Positions 26,201 to 37,961 of a stretch of DNA of 64,000 bases are shown here, in pieces. Position numbers and translations under genes: made by a program. Position 1 is the first letter of the stretch, and each line of letters starts with the position of its first letter. Source of the DNA: Varroa destructor (Eukaryota > Arthropoda > Arachnida > Mesostigmata > Varroidae); the NCBI RefSeq assembly GCF_002443255.2, contig NW_019211456.1, positions 22,809,061 through 22,873,060 of the forward strand, read 5' to 3'. The notes below the pieces were generated by a model. The model worked only from the letters and a program-made list of their open reading frames with translations, was not told the DNA's origin and made no database searches.

Positions 26201-27900
26201 CCATCGGGTCATTAACGATATCTTATCTATTATAGTGACATTGCTTCTCTATTCTAAATTTTTTTCCTCATGCGAATTCTTCCATATTCTGCTTTTTTAG
26301 TTTCTATAATAACTACATCAACAGCCACTCTCCGTTTTCGCTACTGTATCCTGCGGTGTTCTTCTTATCTTCATCCAACATAAAACACGATACCAAAAGT
26401 TGTGACAAAGTTAAACAAACGATATATATATATATATATATATATATTAAACTGAAGCGAACGCCAGCGTTCAAAATATTGGAAGGCGATGATACATAAG
26501 CCGGAGAAGATAAACAGTCGAAAATAACCAAACTTCACCTCTCTCCGACTCCCAGACACCCAAAATGGTTCCGTTTATTGAACTCTTGTTGCCCTGATCC
26601 CGCAGGTTTTTCCAGCTCCAATTGCTTTCTTCACTGGATAACGGAAACACACAAGACTAATACAGTGCGACCGCAGCCCTGCTACGATCGCTGTGCCATC
26701 GCTCCAGGGTCGAAACAGGCAGGCTCACCACATCGGTTGGCTGCTCCGAACGAACAGCAAATGACGACGCGAATACGTTAGGAATCAGGAACAGAGTTCG
26801 GGTGACTGGTGCTGGATATGGGTCAGACATTCGACCAGAGCGAGGCTGAGCGACAAGTTATCCGCAAGGTAGCAGCGGCACAGGCAAAATATATAAATAC
26901 CCATTCTCGAACTGTACAGAAAGTGAACGAAGCGAATTAGGTCTGAGCAGATAGATACCGGTTAAGAAACCTTAGAAAGAGCAGAAAAACATGAGGCGGG
27001 AGAACACCGAAATGATTAGATGGCCTGCGGTTGCCATGCGTCCCGACGAATGTCCCTTGAATGTAGTTTTCCCCCTTTGAAAGGACATCACTTGATATTG
27101 AAGACAAGCTGGTCGTCCTTTTAGTGCCAACAATAGCAGACGTTCTACTTAGGATCATAACCTTCTATTTATGTTGCATTCAACAACAACAACGGTACTC
27201 CATAAACGAGCTTACTGATAATAACAGAAATAACATAATTGAAGCAAGTCTAGCAAAAGGTTTATTTTTATTATAGTTTATGCAATCCTTGTATAAGACG
27301 TACGTACGTGTGAGTGTAATTCGACTACGATGTTGTTATTTGAGTATGCACAACATATGTATGTACTTAATAACAAAATCTAGAACAGTGAACTTCGTGG
27401 AATAGGTATATAGAATAGATTTACAATGCACAGATTAGTTACCATTTTCTTTTTTTTAATTTAAGCCCAGCCCAATTAATCATAATTAAAAAACATACAG
27501 AAGCATAGGATTGGTGTCTCTTTCCACTCAAGCGTTTTCTCAGTCAAGGACTCAGGCACATATATATATGTTCTTCTGTACAACACAGAAATTTGCTAGA
27601 CAGGAATAAATAGCATAAAACCGAAAATTTTTGACGGCCAGCAGAGGAAATTCATTGTTAGGCCATTGTGCCCAATTGATTGTAATATTACTTAGATATA
27701 TGTTTGTCAGTTCATGTGGTGTAAACGGGACAGTAAATCCATTCATATAGCGGTTTACTTCTACGAGATAGAAACTTTTTGCGTATAATATGAATTAGCG
27801 CCCGGTACTATGTAATATACAATCTCAATATTTAGATGAATTCAATTACTTTTGAAACTACCAGTGAAACTCAACGAAGGCTTATCTATCTGCGTAAGCT
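23214..27900. other. Long non-coding stretch with TA repeat
   Basis: AT-rich. Holds the (AT)n tract at 26422-26447 and a GC-richer patch at 26580-26930 without a clear frame. A minus-strand ATG frame of 73 codons (27158-26937) looks moderately coding but has no partner exon. No transposon motif was recognised. Confidence 0.35.
26422..26447. repeat. (AT)n microsatellite, 13 units
   Basis: Perfect alternating AT from 26422 to 26447, seen directly. Confidence 0.97.
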
Positions 27901-27915
27901 CTAAGGGACAACTTT

Positions 27916-28513
27916 ATGCGCCGCAAAGCTGGGGAAGTTAATCACTGTCCTCGAGTGTACATAACAACATGTTTTGCGGTAGAACTAGAAAGAAATATCT
28001 TAACATACGGCTGTATCGCCATGTTTAAGAAATGGCAAGAAATGAACGAGCCTTCAGAGCGAGGTGTATATCGCTGTAAATTCGAATGGAATGGTCGAGT
28101 GTGCGAATCTATCTATGTACACTTACCTAGCTACTCCGACGACCAGATACGCAACAACGTAGTGTTGCAGAGGAAATCGCTTTTTCCACTGTGTATTGAT
28201 GGTAAGTGCGTTGGGGAAGCTCGAGTATACACACTGCGGGTTTCTGGGTAATGGCACTGACCAGTGATATATCCATTGCATTTTAAACAGGAAAGCTCTT
28301 CCTTCCCTTTTAGCAGGAGAAGAGGCAAAAGGTCTCAAATCTCGCCGCGCTACGGGTACTGGTGTAAAATACGATTTTACTCTCAATTTAGCATTTGCGA
28401 CGGACGTACCCGCATATCGAGTCGGTAGAGTCTTTGCTTGTTTGAGCATGACTTCATCCGGCACCACCATGGCAGGGAGCCCATGGAACTCGCTCTCTTT
28501 CTGTACGGGCTGA
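27916..28513 (+). CDS. Candidate two-exon frame; either an unknown gene or an RT-like relic
   Basis: A plus-strand frame runs from ATG 27916 to a strong donor (GATG|GTAAGTGCG) after 28201. A second segment begins at 28317 after a textbook acceptor (CTTCCTTCCCTTTTAGCAG), joins in phase and ends at TGA 28513. The first part contains ERGVYRCKFEWNG and, 15 residues later, SYSDDQ. Two readings compete. GVYRC recalls the F strand of an Ig domain. ERGV...WN followed by Y-S-D-D recalls the order of motifs in a non-LTR reverse transcriptase. The first fits the splicing, the second fits the transposon-rich context. Neither is established. Confidence 0.3.
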
Positions 28514-28519
28514 AGAGGC

Positions 28520-29730
28520 CTCCTCCTGACTGGCTATGACAGGCTTCAACAGTCAGCTCGTTGGTCTCCCATATAAAATATGGCTGAGAACGGGACTCGT
28601 ATAGTGAGGAAAGGACGGCTTAGTCTGACTCGCCGAAGCAAGCAGTAGTCGCAGTAACGGCGGGGCTGATTTTGGTAGTGCAGTGACAGTAGTAATGTCG
28701 TCCAATAGACTGGCCTAGGGATTCCTGCCCTGAGGACAATCGATGCCTCTTTGTACATACGTACCTATACACTTAGCCTGCCTACTACCTGTTTCCACGA
28801 CCTGCAACGAACTGCCACTGAAGGTTGTCCGCGTGGAAGATCTCGGATGGCCGCGAGGGTGAGTAGTTTCCTGAAGCAATAACATACATTCGTGGGCTCC
28901 GTGGCGACGGCAGCGGCGACATCGGCCGACGTCATGAATGTATTTCGCCATGATGCAACAGATCACCAGATCACTTCTAAAAAAAGTGTGTGTGAAATAC
29001 GAGATATTGCCTGCTTATTGCCGGTCGGAGGCTGTCTCCGACGAACTGGAAGGGGAAGCAGCGGTTTATAGTATGGCAAAAGAAGAAGGACCTTATCATT
29101 ACATGAATACATATTTCTATTTGCTAAAAAAGATATCGATCAAAAAAGATTATTCTATTTATTTATTTCCTAAAAATACTTACGGCACCGTGAAGTTCAG
29201 AGCCACGTACGTATCGGGGACCAGGAAACCTTCAAATGTAGATTTTCGGCTTGCAGCCCATCAGACGATTCCCGTATATCAGTTTTTATTCAGCAAACTC
29301 TCATGTACTATCTCCGATCGCATGGGGGGTAAAGCACATAAATAGCAAAAAAGTGGGAAAGTACATCCAAGCAAACGCTACAACTAATTCAGCCCTAAGC
29401 AGCGACAAGTCGCTGCGAAAACGGACCGCACGCAAGGTGTCTATCAGACCAACTGCACAGGGGATGCTATTACCTTCGCGAAAAACGTCTATCGCTGCAA
29501 AGTTGTAGTCATTTCTCGCTTCGCGCAGCAGGCCAGTTTCAAAGATCATCCTGCCTTCTAGGCCATTTTTCCTCGTTTGGAATTTGTTCATACAAATATA
29601 GTCTCTCAACTCAATATTGTTCAGGGGTTCTAAAGAATCAGGTCTTTTAGAAAGCGGCGGCCAATACCTCCGCACTAGCCCAATCGTAGCGGAGTTCTTC
29701 TCGTATACGATCAGGACGCGCACCCTGAAA
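28520..29730. other. GC-richer block with overlapping open frames, unresolved
   Basis: A plus-strand frame of 135 codons (28938-29345) and a minus-strand frame of 140 codons (29723-29301) overlap. The minus frame follows a good acceptor (TATTTTTCAG at about 29725) and could be an exon 29724-29474. A nearby minus frame ends TFEGFLVPDTYVALNF before GTAAGT, faintly like the P450 segment before the heme loop. No consistent model links these pieces. Confidence 0.2.
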
Positions 29731-32700
29731 AATAGCGACCATCTCTACACTCTCATGCTACGCCTTATATTTCGAATTAGTTAACGCTATGTATAAACAA
29801 TGCCCAGCGAATAGCACAGCACTACTGTCTCTCGGATTGACGTAATCCCAGAGAGCTTGGAAGTGCTCCACGTAATGCTACTATACTCTCAAATGTTGTA
29901 AGAAGTAACGTCCTTTTCGCTAAAGGCAGATCTACAGTGCTTGGAGGTCCTAGGAAGGCAAGTTCGTATTCAAAGATCAAGGAGGGACAAAACATAGATT
30001 AAGCCGCGAGCTCTACCGGATAGGTCCGAATCGGAAAAAAAGATGTGATGAAGGCGACGAAAAAGCTGCCGTATATTGGGAACGTTTTCATTGCAGTACA
30101 TCTTGCATTTACCGAATCTTTCAAAGACGACTCCCTAAATTGCTCAGCGTGCCCGTGCATGAACCCGTCTTGACCTCTATACGAATCTTTGAAATGGAAT
30201 AGGAATTCAGTTTAGTCGCATAGCGTTTTAAAACACCATTTTAACAGTTCGTTTGGGAATAGGCTTGTCTACCTGCCTGCTCCACGAAAGTCGTCTTCCA
30301 TAATTAGCAACATATCAACATAGCGAACATGATTTCATGAATGGAAAAGTACACAGACTCATAAGATAGGAATAAATCGAAGAGGGGTGACGAGAGAGGG
30401 CCAACTGAGATAGTTCTATGTTCTATCAAAAAAGAGGTAGAGACTTTTACATCTTTGTAAGCTCAAGTGCTTAACGAACGACTTCATAAGATATTCTAGA
30501 AGCTTTAGCTTGCAAAAAAGCAACCTACTTATTTTTCGTGCAGTTCATTTTGCTTCTTCACAGTGCCACATTAGCAACAAGCCTTCCAGACAATCATATC
30601 CACATAGGATGTCGATTCAAGGATCTTCGTTTCCTTCGAATTTAAATAGAAAGTCGTTAGGGAGAGCCACATGTCAAACAAGCGGTTGTCATATTTACGT
30701 CAAACTCATCAGAATCGAAGTACTATTGACACCACACAGATAGGCTACAAGCTAATATCAACAAGCGAAACTCTGATTGTTCAAAAGCGGCAGGGGGTGC
30801 AGAGCATCGACACGATCGTTGCTGAACGTCACTACCAAGCTTGAGCAGGCGCAACGTTGCAAAATGCACGTTGCAAGGTCCTCGTTACCCGCAGCAGAGT
30901 TCTTATCACATTTGAGCCTATTACAGCGGTCTGACCCTACAATACTGGCAGGAAGGTAAAGATTTTAAAAAGCACTGTGTACTCCAAAACAAGCTGAGTT
31001 TGATCACTTTCTTGTTAAGTCGATAGCAGCATGGTCTAGAACGAGCTGCGTTAAAAGGCTTGTTTTCTTAGTTCCCGCGCGCTTAATTGCAATATGGAAT
31101 TTAACAGCTTGCTTGAGCGCCGTACTCGTTTAAAAGCTGTAGAACCTGCTAGTCGTTATGGGCTGCTAACTATAAGCAAGAGCTTCCTAAAGGTTCGCGT
31201 GTGTCCCATGTAGGCAGAGGTAAGTTTCGTTTCCTGTCTAGCTAAGCCCGAATTATTTACTTCCATGCAAGCACTCCACTAAAGCGTCAAACAGCTGCAT
31301 GTACCTTAAGAAAATTCAAACGTTAAGAGAGTGATAGCCAGTCCCCGTCTTCGATCAAATTAAGTGCTTGGCACACACAAAAACGTCATCTACTGGACGG
31401 GGAAACTGAACAATGTTTCTATCAGAGACTACATGCCTCGATAAATTTATAGGACAGACAAAAGTACGCTCCGAGCCCTGACACTGGTCCGGATGCTGCA
31501 AATCTCACTCTGCTTTCGAAATGAGTACTTTTCTTTACCGCCAAACGTATTGTTTCAAATTGTCCTTAAGGTTTGTCTAGATAGTATTGTCTGGGTAGCT
31601 CATCTTGTATGCCTCAAATCGGTGTCTACTAAAGTGATAAATATTGTTGAAGCGGAGCTCGGAGAAGATACGTGCTTCACAACATCTCTCAAGGTACAGT
31701 AAAGTCCAGATAATAGTGATAGATGAGCGCAGGATGAACGTATGCAGGTACCGTGTTCTTCTAATAACCATGAGAATTTCCGCCAGTTGTGTAGAGCTTA
31801 TAAAAACTTAGCTCAACTCGCGCATTTCAGACAGATTTTGCATATCACTACAGCCCTTCTAACTAAATAACCTTTATATGAAGTTAGTGAACTATAAGTT
31901 CAGATTTGTTGAAGGCAGATCAGTGAAGGATCGTATTTATTAGATAGATGTGGATGTTCAAGGAGTGAGCTTTTCTGCTTCTTGCGGAACACTATGATAT
32001 GCGCCATCTTCCTTAATCTCTACCGTTTTGCAGCTTTTGTGAGCCAACTTGGATTCAAGCACCATGTTGTAACAGGTCAATCGACGCTTGTGAACACACC
32101 GAACTTACCATATGGTGAAAATCGGCGCAGGGAGTTAGTCCTGCGCCAATACGATGCGTGCCAAAGATATTGCCAAGTTTAGCACTACCGCACCTTTAGG
32201 AGCGATGACTCGAAATGACGGACAATTGACTTCTGAAATGAACGCGTGGTTAAATCATATGATAACCACGGCCCCATTAAAGGGACGGCATACCCGCTCA
32301 GATGGTGATCGTTTAAAATATCTGCTCGGAAGTACAAGAGGAATCCATATCGTATATGACAGTTTGACAGGGAAGATTTAGTCGGCGATACGTTAATTCG
32401 GATTTTTTCCAAGAGGTAATATACGCATCAGCTTATCTTGAATCGATCTACTTGAGTAATACAAAACTAAACTTTTTTTAGAGAGTTTCAGAGACCAGTT
32501 GTTTTCTACTTGAATAAGATCGGCAAGAATTTAGATGGTGGTTGCAAGATCGAAGCCTGCAGTAGGCCACTGTCGTCCTAAATGAGTAGAATGACCTTAA
32601 GCAGTTTTTGTACCACAGATGCATGCAGGCGACATTCCGCCACTGATGTAAACACACACTACTGATAAGGTCTTGGCCAGGGCTAGCTATAGAACGATAC

Positions 32701-33675
32701 AGACAACGAAATATTTGCTCCTTCACCGATTGTAAAATATCATTTTAGACCACTCTCCTGCGTTGTGGTCTATTACCGACTAGAACATTAGTTTAGACAA
32801 TATTTGCGTTGACTGTATTGTTACAACTGGCAATACCTATAATATATATATAAATACAAGACCTACAATTCGCAATTTTTCGGGACAAGGTTAGTGTGTT
32901 GCTGCTATTTAAATAAACGACATTCGAAAGAAACTACCAGGCATCTCAGCAACCTTTGATGCATTACGAGGTCGTTGTAGAAGAGAAAAAAGGATTGTTA
33001 AGAGCTGGTGGATTATACAGTCGAATAATTATAACATGCCGGGCTACACCTAAACTTAGACAATTAATTAATCACAGAGGCACCTATCCAGATAATAATT
33101 TTTTTCCTAGGAGACAGTTATTGAATGGCACGCATAGAACTGTTGCCAAAGTAAGCGACTTTTTGTGTACACGTCACAGAAAAAGGTTTTCCCAATGCAA
33201 GGTCAGTGTATGCCAGTTACTTCAGTGCGACCAACTACCGATAGTTTAGCTTGGGTGACAACGCAACAGTGCGATCACGTATCGATACGTGTACGTATTA
33301 CCCTACTGTTGTTGCGGCCGGAAGTGCTCCGGAGAGCTGGCGGATCTTTGCAGAGCATTCGATCCTTACCCAGGGAGCATCTCCTGGTCCTGTCCTAGTA
33401 TACTCAAATGAGGTCTAAGAAGGGAAACAAAAGGCCAAAAGTAAACTGGCAAAAAGCGACTGCATTCTGCAGCTGTTGGCCATTACTAGCCAACACAAGT
33501 TGCCTGACATTCGCACAGGATAAGCGATGAAATAGATACTGACGCGCCTGAGTTTTCCTTATGGTGTCGTGGCACTGGTTTTGCTATAGTAGCAGTCAGT
33601 CACCGCAAACAGGAACCGAATGATCGTCTGGTACATAACTTTTGCGACATCACTGGAACGAACCCGGAAGCGAGT
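29731..33675. other. Non-coding stretch
   Basis: No recognised gene or transposon. A plus-strand frame at 32956-33146 ends at a good donor (GCCAAA|GTAAGC), but no matching acceptor or following exon was found. Other 60-80 codon frames are scattered and unsupported. Confidence 0.3.
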
Positions 33676-33826
33676 TTATGTAGACGGAAGGAAGACACCA
33701 GGCACTATCAGCCAATCGGTGATGTCGGTGATCGTGTTAGTGGCTGCAATGTTCAGATGACAGTTTTCGCCATCGTCGTCGTCGTCGTCGTCGTCGTCTT
33801 CTGTATGACAGGCCCTCGGTTCACAA
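33676..33826 (-). CDS. Candidate terminal exon encoding a poly-aspartate tract
   Basis: On the minus strand a long pyrimidine tract ending CTGCCTTGCGACAG precedes an exon of 151 bases. After one base that completes a split codon it reads CEPRACHTE, nine aspartates, GENCHLNIAATNTIT and on to TAA at 33676. The aspartates come from the (GAC)n microsatellite. Three cysteines suggest an extracellular domain. A possible first exon for the same gene lies at 34333-34246 (ATGGCGGCG, donor GTAAGTGCG), with a TATA box upstream at 34404-34399. Intermediate exons that would connect the phases (for example 34176-34139 and near 34000) are weak. No family recognised. Confidence 0.33.
33773..33798. repeat. 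(CGT)8 trinucleotide microsatellite
   Basis: Eight uninterrupted CGT units (33774-33797), seen directly. On the minus strand these are GAC codons that fall in frame within the candidate exon 33826-33676. Confidence 0.97.
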
Positions 33827-34245
33827 CTGTCGCAAGGCAGAAGGAAGAGATGGGTAAGAATAAGAAGTGGGTGGCAGAGACCGAGCAAAGGACAGCTGCT
33901 CGCAATGAAGAACAAGGAACAAGGCGGATGGGGCAAGTGAGTGCAAATTGAGTTACCCACCTACACCAGTCGACGGCAGCAGTACAGCCGCTGATTGTAA
34001 GCAGTTGGCCTGGTGTACAGCAGCAGCAGTGATGGCGGCGGTGCTGCGAGTCGTATGGTAGCCGACGGAGCGTCATATCAGTGTCCTAGCGGTGGCCGCC
34101 GTAGCACCGACTGCCTCGTCATCATCAGGAAACCTTCTGCCATGCGAACATTTCCTTTCCCCCAACCCGACCGCTGTAACCCCAAAAAACAGTAGGACTC
34201 CTTCATATCGTACAGACGCAAACGTCCGTAAGTACGCGCACTTAC

Positions 34246-34406
34246 TAGACGTGCACACAGCAAGCGTCGAACTCAGCACAATGCCAGCGTTAAAAGAAGA
34301 GAGGGCCGGTTGTCCGGAAGAAAACGCCGCCATCCGGGAACGGGGATAGAAGGACTTCAGCTTGAAGGAGCAACCTTGTTGGACTGACGACAGAGAGCTT
34401 TATAAG
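34246..34406 (-). promoter_or_regulatory. Possible TATA promoter and first exon
   Basis: The minus strand has TATAAA (34404-34399), TCAGTCC resembling an arthropod initiator (34387-34381), then ATGGCGGCG at 34333 and a GTAAGTGCG donor after 34246. The TATA to initiator distance is slightly short. The order of elements fits the start of a gene, perhaps the one ending at 33676. Confidence 0.3.
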
Positions 34407-34855
34407 AGATCTCGGAAAGAAAGGGAACTACGACGACTGCTTGGCTAGCATGGCCAACAGCCTGCAAATCAGTAGCATGGTACGGGCTAGCGTCACAGAC
34501 GCCGTTTCAACACTATTAAGGAGAAGGAACATGTGGGAAAAAAGACAAGGATATAGGAAAGGCGTACCGTCAGCCAAGCAGCATCCAGGAGGGAACAGGC
34601 AAGGATCGGACAAAGTGGAAATTGCGGTGCAGATTGCAAAGAGAAAGAGAAAGACTGGGCAAAGTGGAGTGAGAGAGAAAAACGGGTTAGGGATGTGACC
34701 CAGTTGGCCAGTTCTAGCCTCAAGAGACGTCCAGATGAGGATGGTGAGAGATGAGTGTCACTGCTTTGGTGCGTAGGCGCGTGTGCTTGTGGTAAAGAGG
34801 AAGGGGCGACCAGCAGTGCGAGGTAATAAGTTCTACCTCATTTGAGATCTACTTT

Positions 34856-35565
34856 TTACCGGTCTAACATAGTCTGCCGCGGTTCAGCCCAGCTCAGCTC
34901 TTCGAGTAGAGGAAGTCCTGCGGAAAACTGGTGTGAATGAGCAAGTTGAAGGATGTTCTTTCGATATGGCGGACGTGGCAGGGCGTGCGAGCGAAGAGCA
35001 TACTGAAACAGAGTGGAAAACTGTGGAGTTGAAAAGAGTGAGGTACTAGCCAATTCCCAACAACGAAGGGGACGGATTGAAGCCACAATCAGCTAGGCGG
35101 TAAAAAAACAGGGCAAGCAGGGGAACAACAGACATCCAGCAGAGAACGACGATAAAAATGTTGCTGACGGCTCTTACCATCTCTGCTGAAATGGACGCAG
35201 ACTCCGGCAGCACATTGACACTACAGAGACTCACTAAGTCTCGGAAAAAGCATAACAACTGCGAGCAACATGCTGATTTAGCAAAAAGAAGCAAGGCTAC
35301 CTTCTCATTTGTATGTAAAGTGAAACAATGAAAAGCAGGCAAGACGATGATCGGCCTATGATACTTTTAGCGTTTGCTAGCGTCCCGTCAATAGCCAGAT
35401 CTGCGATCGGAAGAATTGATACTCTCATTAGAAAATTATAAAAAAAAAAAGCATACATGAAACGTTTGTTGCATAACACACTACTCACCCTTGTCTGACA
35501 CCTTCTGTGAGGGATATTTGGCCTTTCCGTTTTACAAATCAGTGACAGAGTACCTCGATGAGACA
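34856..35565 (-). CDS. Candidate three-exon gene 3' end, function unknown
   Basis: Minus-strand exons 35565-35489 (donor GTGAGT), 35258-35178 (acceptor TGTTGCTCGCAG, donor GTAAGA) and 35092-34856 join in phase 0 and end at TAA. The intron 35177-35093 is 85 bases and ends in a very long pyrimidine tract (CCCTGTTTTTTTACCGCCTAG). The last exon is 78 codons long and reads evenly (LIVASIRPLRCWELAS, LFQYALRSHALPRPPYRKN). An alternative exon at 35448-35343, with a hydrophobic end, would break the phase. No family was recognised, and no start codon exon was assigned. Confidence 0.33.
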
Positions 35566-36077
35566 CTGATCAGTCTTGCTTATAGAAGCACATAGCTATT
35601 GCACGTTAACGACTAGATGTTATATGTCTACAGTTAGGCGTATGATTTCATGACGCGGCGACACAGTCGAAGCATCTCTCCGAGTGCTTTGCTATGGTAA
35701 CCATAAACATGCGACCATCGCTGATGATGATGATTACAATGTCATGCGGTTACCGCCATTTCATAGATTTTTTGGAAAAACCTCAGGGTAAGCCCGGTGA
35801 GACCCACTCCCGACTAGACCTCCAATAAGTTAAATAATAATAATATACTTACCTCTTTGAATAAGTCTTTGATGCTCTATAAAAGAGGTAGTTTCGAGCA
35901 CTTTCTCACACTGTAGAAAAACGGTGGAAAAGGTTATAATCTGCGAAGTAATAACTTAAACGTTGCTTCAGTCCGAATTAGAATAGTTGAAACTTACAAG
36001 CAATAAATATTGTGGCGGTCTACAAACACATCTGGGCATATCACGTCGATCATGAGGCATATAATAGTAATTGAAGT

Positions 36078-36612
36078 TAGAATATTTTACTGACAAGAAG
36101 ATTGCTTTCAATTAATGTTCGCTTGAATTATTAGTAAGCTTTATATAATTTAATATCTAATTATAAGATAAAAGCCTAAAGATTACAAATTTTTAATTCT
36201 GTTGAAACTTGTTGTTATTTCGTATCAGTGCCTATCCATAGCAGTCACGTATCTTTCTATATTATGGGGATTGTTTCTAAAGGCGGCAAATACCGTGCGC
36301 CACAGGACGATCTACACGTGTGGATCCGCAGGGAAGCTGAGCGTGGGATGACAAATTATGGTAGTCGTAATTTTACAGCATCCATGCCTGACTTGAATAG
36401 TCACAATGAGTTCTCTGGGGAGCATCTGTTGCACGTAATAAAATTTCAATTATAACTCTATTCATGGCTACAAAGGATTTATAGCTGGCTGTTGAGTACG
36501 CAACGCAATAGGCTACGCTTTAGAGCAGGAGATGCGAAGTACGAAAGTGTGTGATTTTTTCTGCACAGTTCGCGGAAAAGTCGTGGAAATTGCACAGTTT
36601 AGGAGCGGCTGG
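36078..36612 (+). pseudogene. Tc1-like (DD34E) transposase relic, C-terminal half
   Basis: The plus frame at 36228-36455 contains QDD (36303) and, about 28 residues on, ASMPDLNSHNEF. These match the second catalytic D (DDN / QDN) and the SPDLNPIE box of Tc1 transposases at about the usual 34-residue spacing. After a frameshift, a second frame reads VCDFFCTVRG (36547-36576), matching the conserved C-terminal C-x2-C-x-V-x-GG-H-T end at the expected distance of about 90 bases. Upstream, EYFTDKKIAFN (36080-36112) resembles the first catalytic box (FTDES.F), but the gap to QDD is shorter than usual, implying a deletion. The element is dead: catalytic E is replaced and frames are broken. Terminal repeats were not identified. 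Confidence 0.55.
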
Positions 36613-37560
36613 AACAAAGAAGGATGCTACTCTACACTAAGAACGAAAATAAATAACTTTCGTTTCCTGAGTACCTTTAAACAACGCACTATATAGTGAT
36701 ACCACTGTAAAAATATTGCTGATATTTAATATATATTTTAAAGCAAGAAATAGTTTGTATATACGAGTGTATATCTAAATCATTTTTTAAATAGCCGTCG
36801 ACTGCTATAAGGCAAGGCGTAAGAGGCGCTTAAAACATTTTAAAAAATATGTTAAAGATCTGTTGATGATCATTTTGAAGAAATTACTGAGCTCTATAAA
36901 TTAGATTACAAAAAAAAACTGGTATAATCATAATCATCTTCAAAGAGGCCCCTCTATATGTATATAGAGTATAGGTCAGTATATGATAAACTTTGAATTC
37001 TTGTAATAGTGGTTCTAACCCTTAAAAATTCGTTTAAGGATGAAAATTATTGTCGGACCTTGTCATACATTTAGGGTACACTATTTTAGAAATCCATATG
37101 CTTTATTGGATTGGTTTTTGACCATCTTATGTCAGCTCTTAACTAGCATTCATTTTTTTTTTAAGATTTGTTGATCTTTGTGAAAATAGCCTAAGGTCCG
37201 GTCAGTCCTGTATAACAATACAAACCTGTACAACCAAACGAAAAACTTAAACTGAATTAATTTTTAATTCGAGTAGAATAAAGGACACTTTGGGATGTCT
37301 TTGAGACCTGTATGTGCATCAGAGCAACAGTTAAATAATCGCTCATAAAATCGTACTTACAATTCAGCGATCCACATCCCTATGAAAGAAAATCATCGCT
37401 TATTTAGTAACATCATAATTTTGTTTTAGAATATAGGATATAACTGAAGTCGCTCTTGCCCCCTTCCTGCCTTTGATCTCTACAATGCCGTTCGTATACT
37501 AAGTTTAGGTCAGCATAAACATTGCATTGCGGCAACCAATGTTGTATAGTACAATACATT
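36613..37560. other. AT-rich stretch, possibly the 3' part of the Tc1 relic
   Basis: No coding signal. If the Tc1 element kept a 3' terminal repeat it should lie in the first few hundred bases here, but none could be matched by eye. Confidence 0.3.
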
Positions 37561-37561
37561 C

Positions 37562-37597
37562 CGTTGACGTGAACGAAGATATTCGTTCACGTCAACG
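37562..37597. repeat. Perfect 16-bp inverted repeat with 4-base loop
   Basis: CGTTGACGTGAACGAA (37562-37577) is the exact reverse complement of 37582-37597, with GATA between. Like the hairpin at 4404-4450 it is too long to be chance and has an almost minimal loop. It also contains ACGT cores. No transposon context was seen. Confidence 0.9.
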
Positions 37598-37961
37598 ATG
37601 CGTTCTTTTCATTTCCTTTCAATGTGCTCCACCCGCTATGCCCCGTTTTTCAACCTTCGGCCAGACGGAGAAGGATAGGCGTGTTACGGGATCGTTATCC
37701 TTCGCTCCGAATCCTCTCGTTTTGGAACTGCCGGACTTCAAGAGGTAGCCCTTGTCCCTCAATCCCAGAGTAAACGCGCAAGCCGACTCGCAGCAGCAGT
37801 AGCCTGCCAATTCAGCTGGCGTGCCGGAGGACAGAAAGGACAGACGGCAGCGGCCTTGCGTTAACAGCGGTCTTATAAGTGCAACCCCACCGTCAGCGAC
37901 GACGACACCGCACTTAGGATCCTGTCAGCCAGCAAGCCACCTCAACCTCATACGCATGTGC

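Noticed and set aside
29161..29220. P450-like scrap (TFEGFLVPDTYVALNF)
   Set aside because: Only one short block; the heme-binding region and other P450 boxes are missing within reachable distance, and phases do not join to neighbouring frames.
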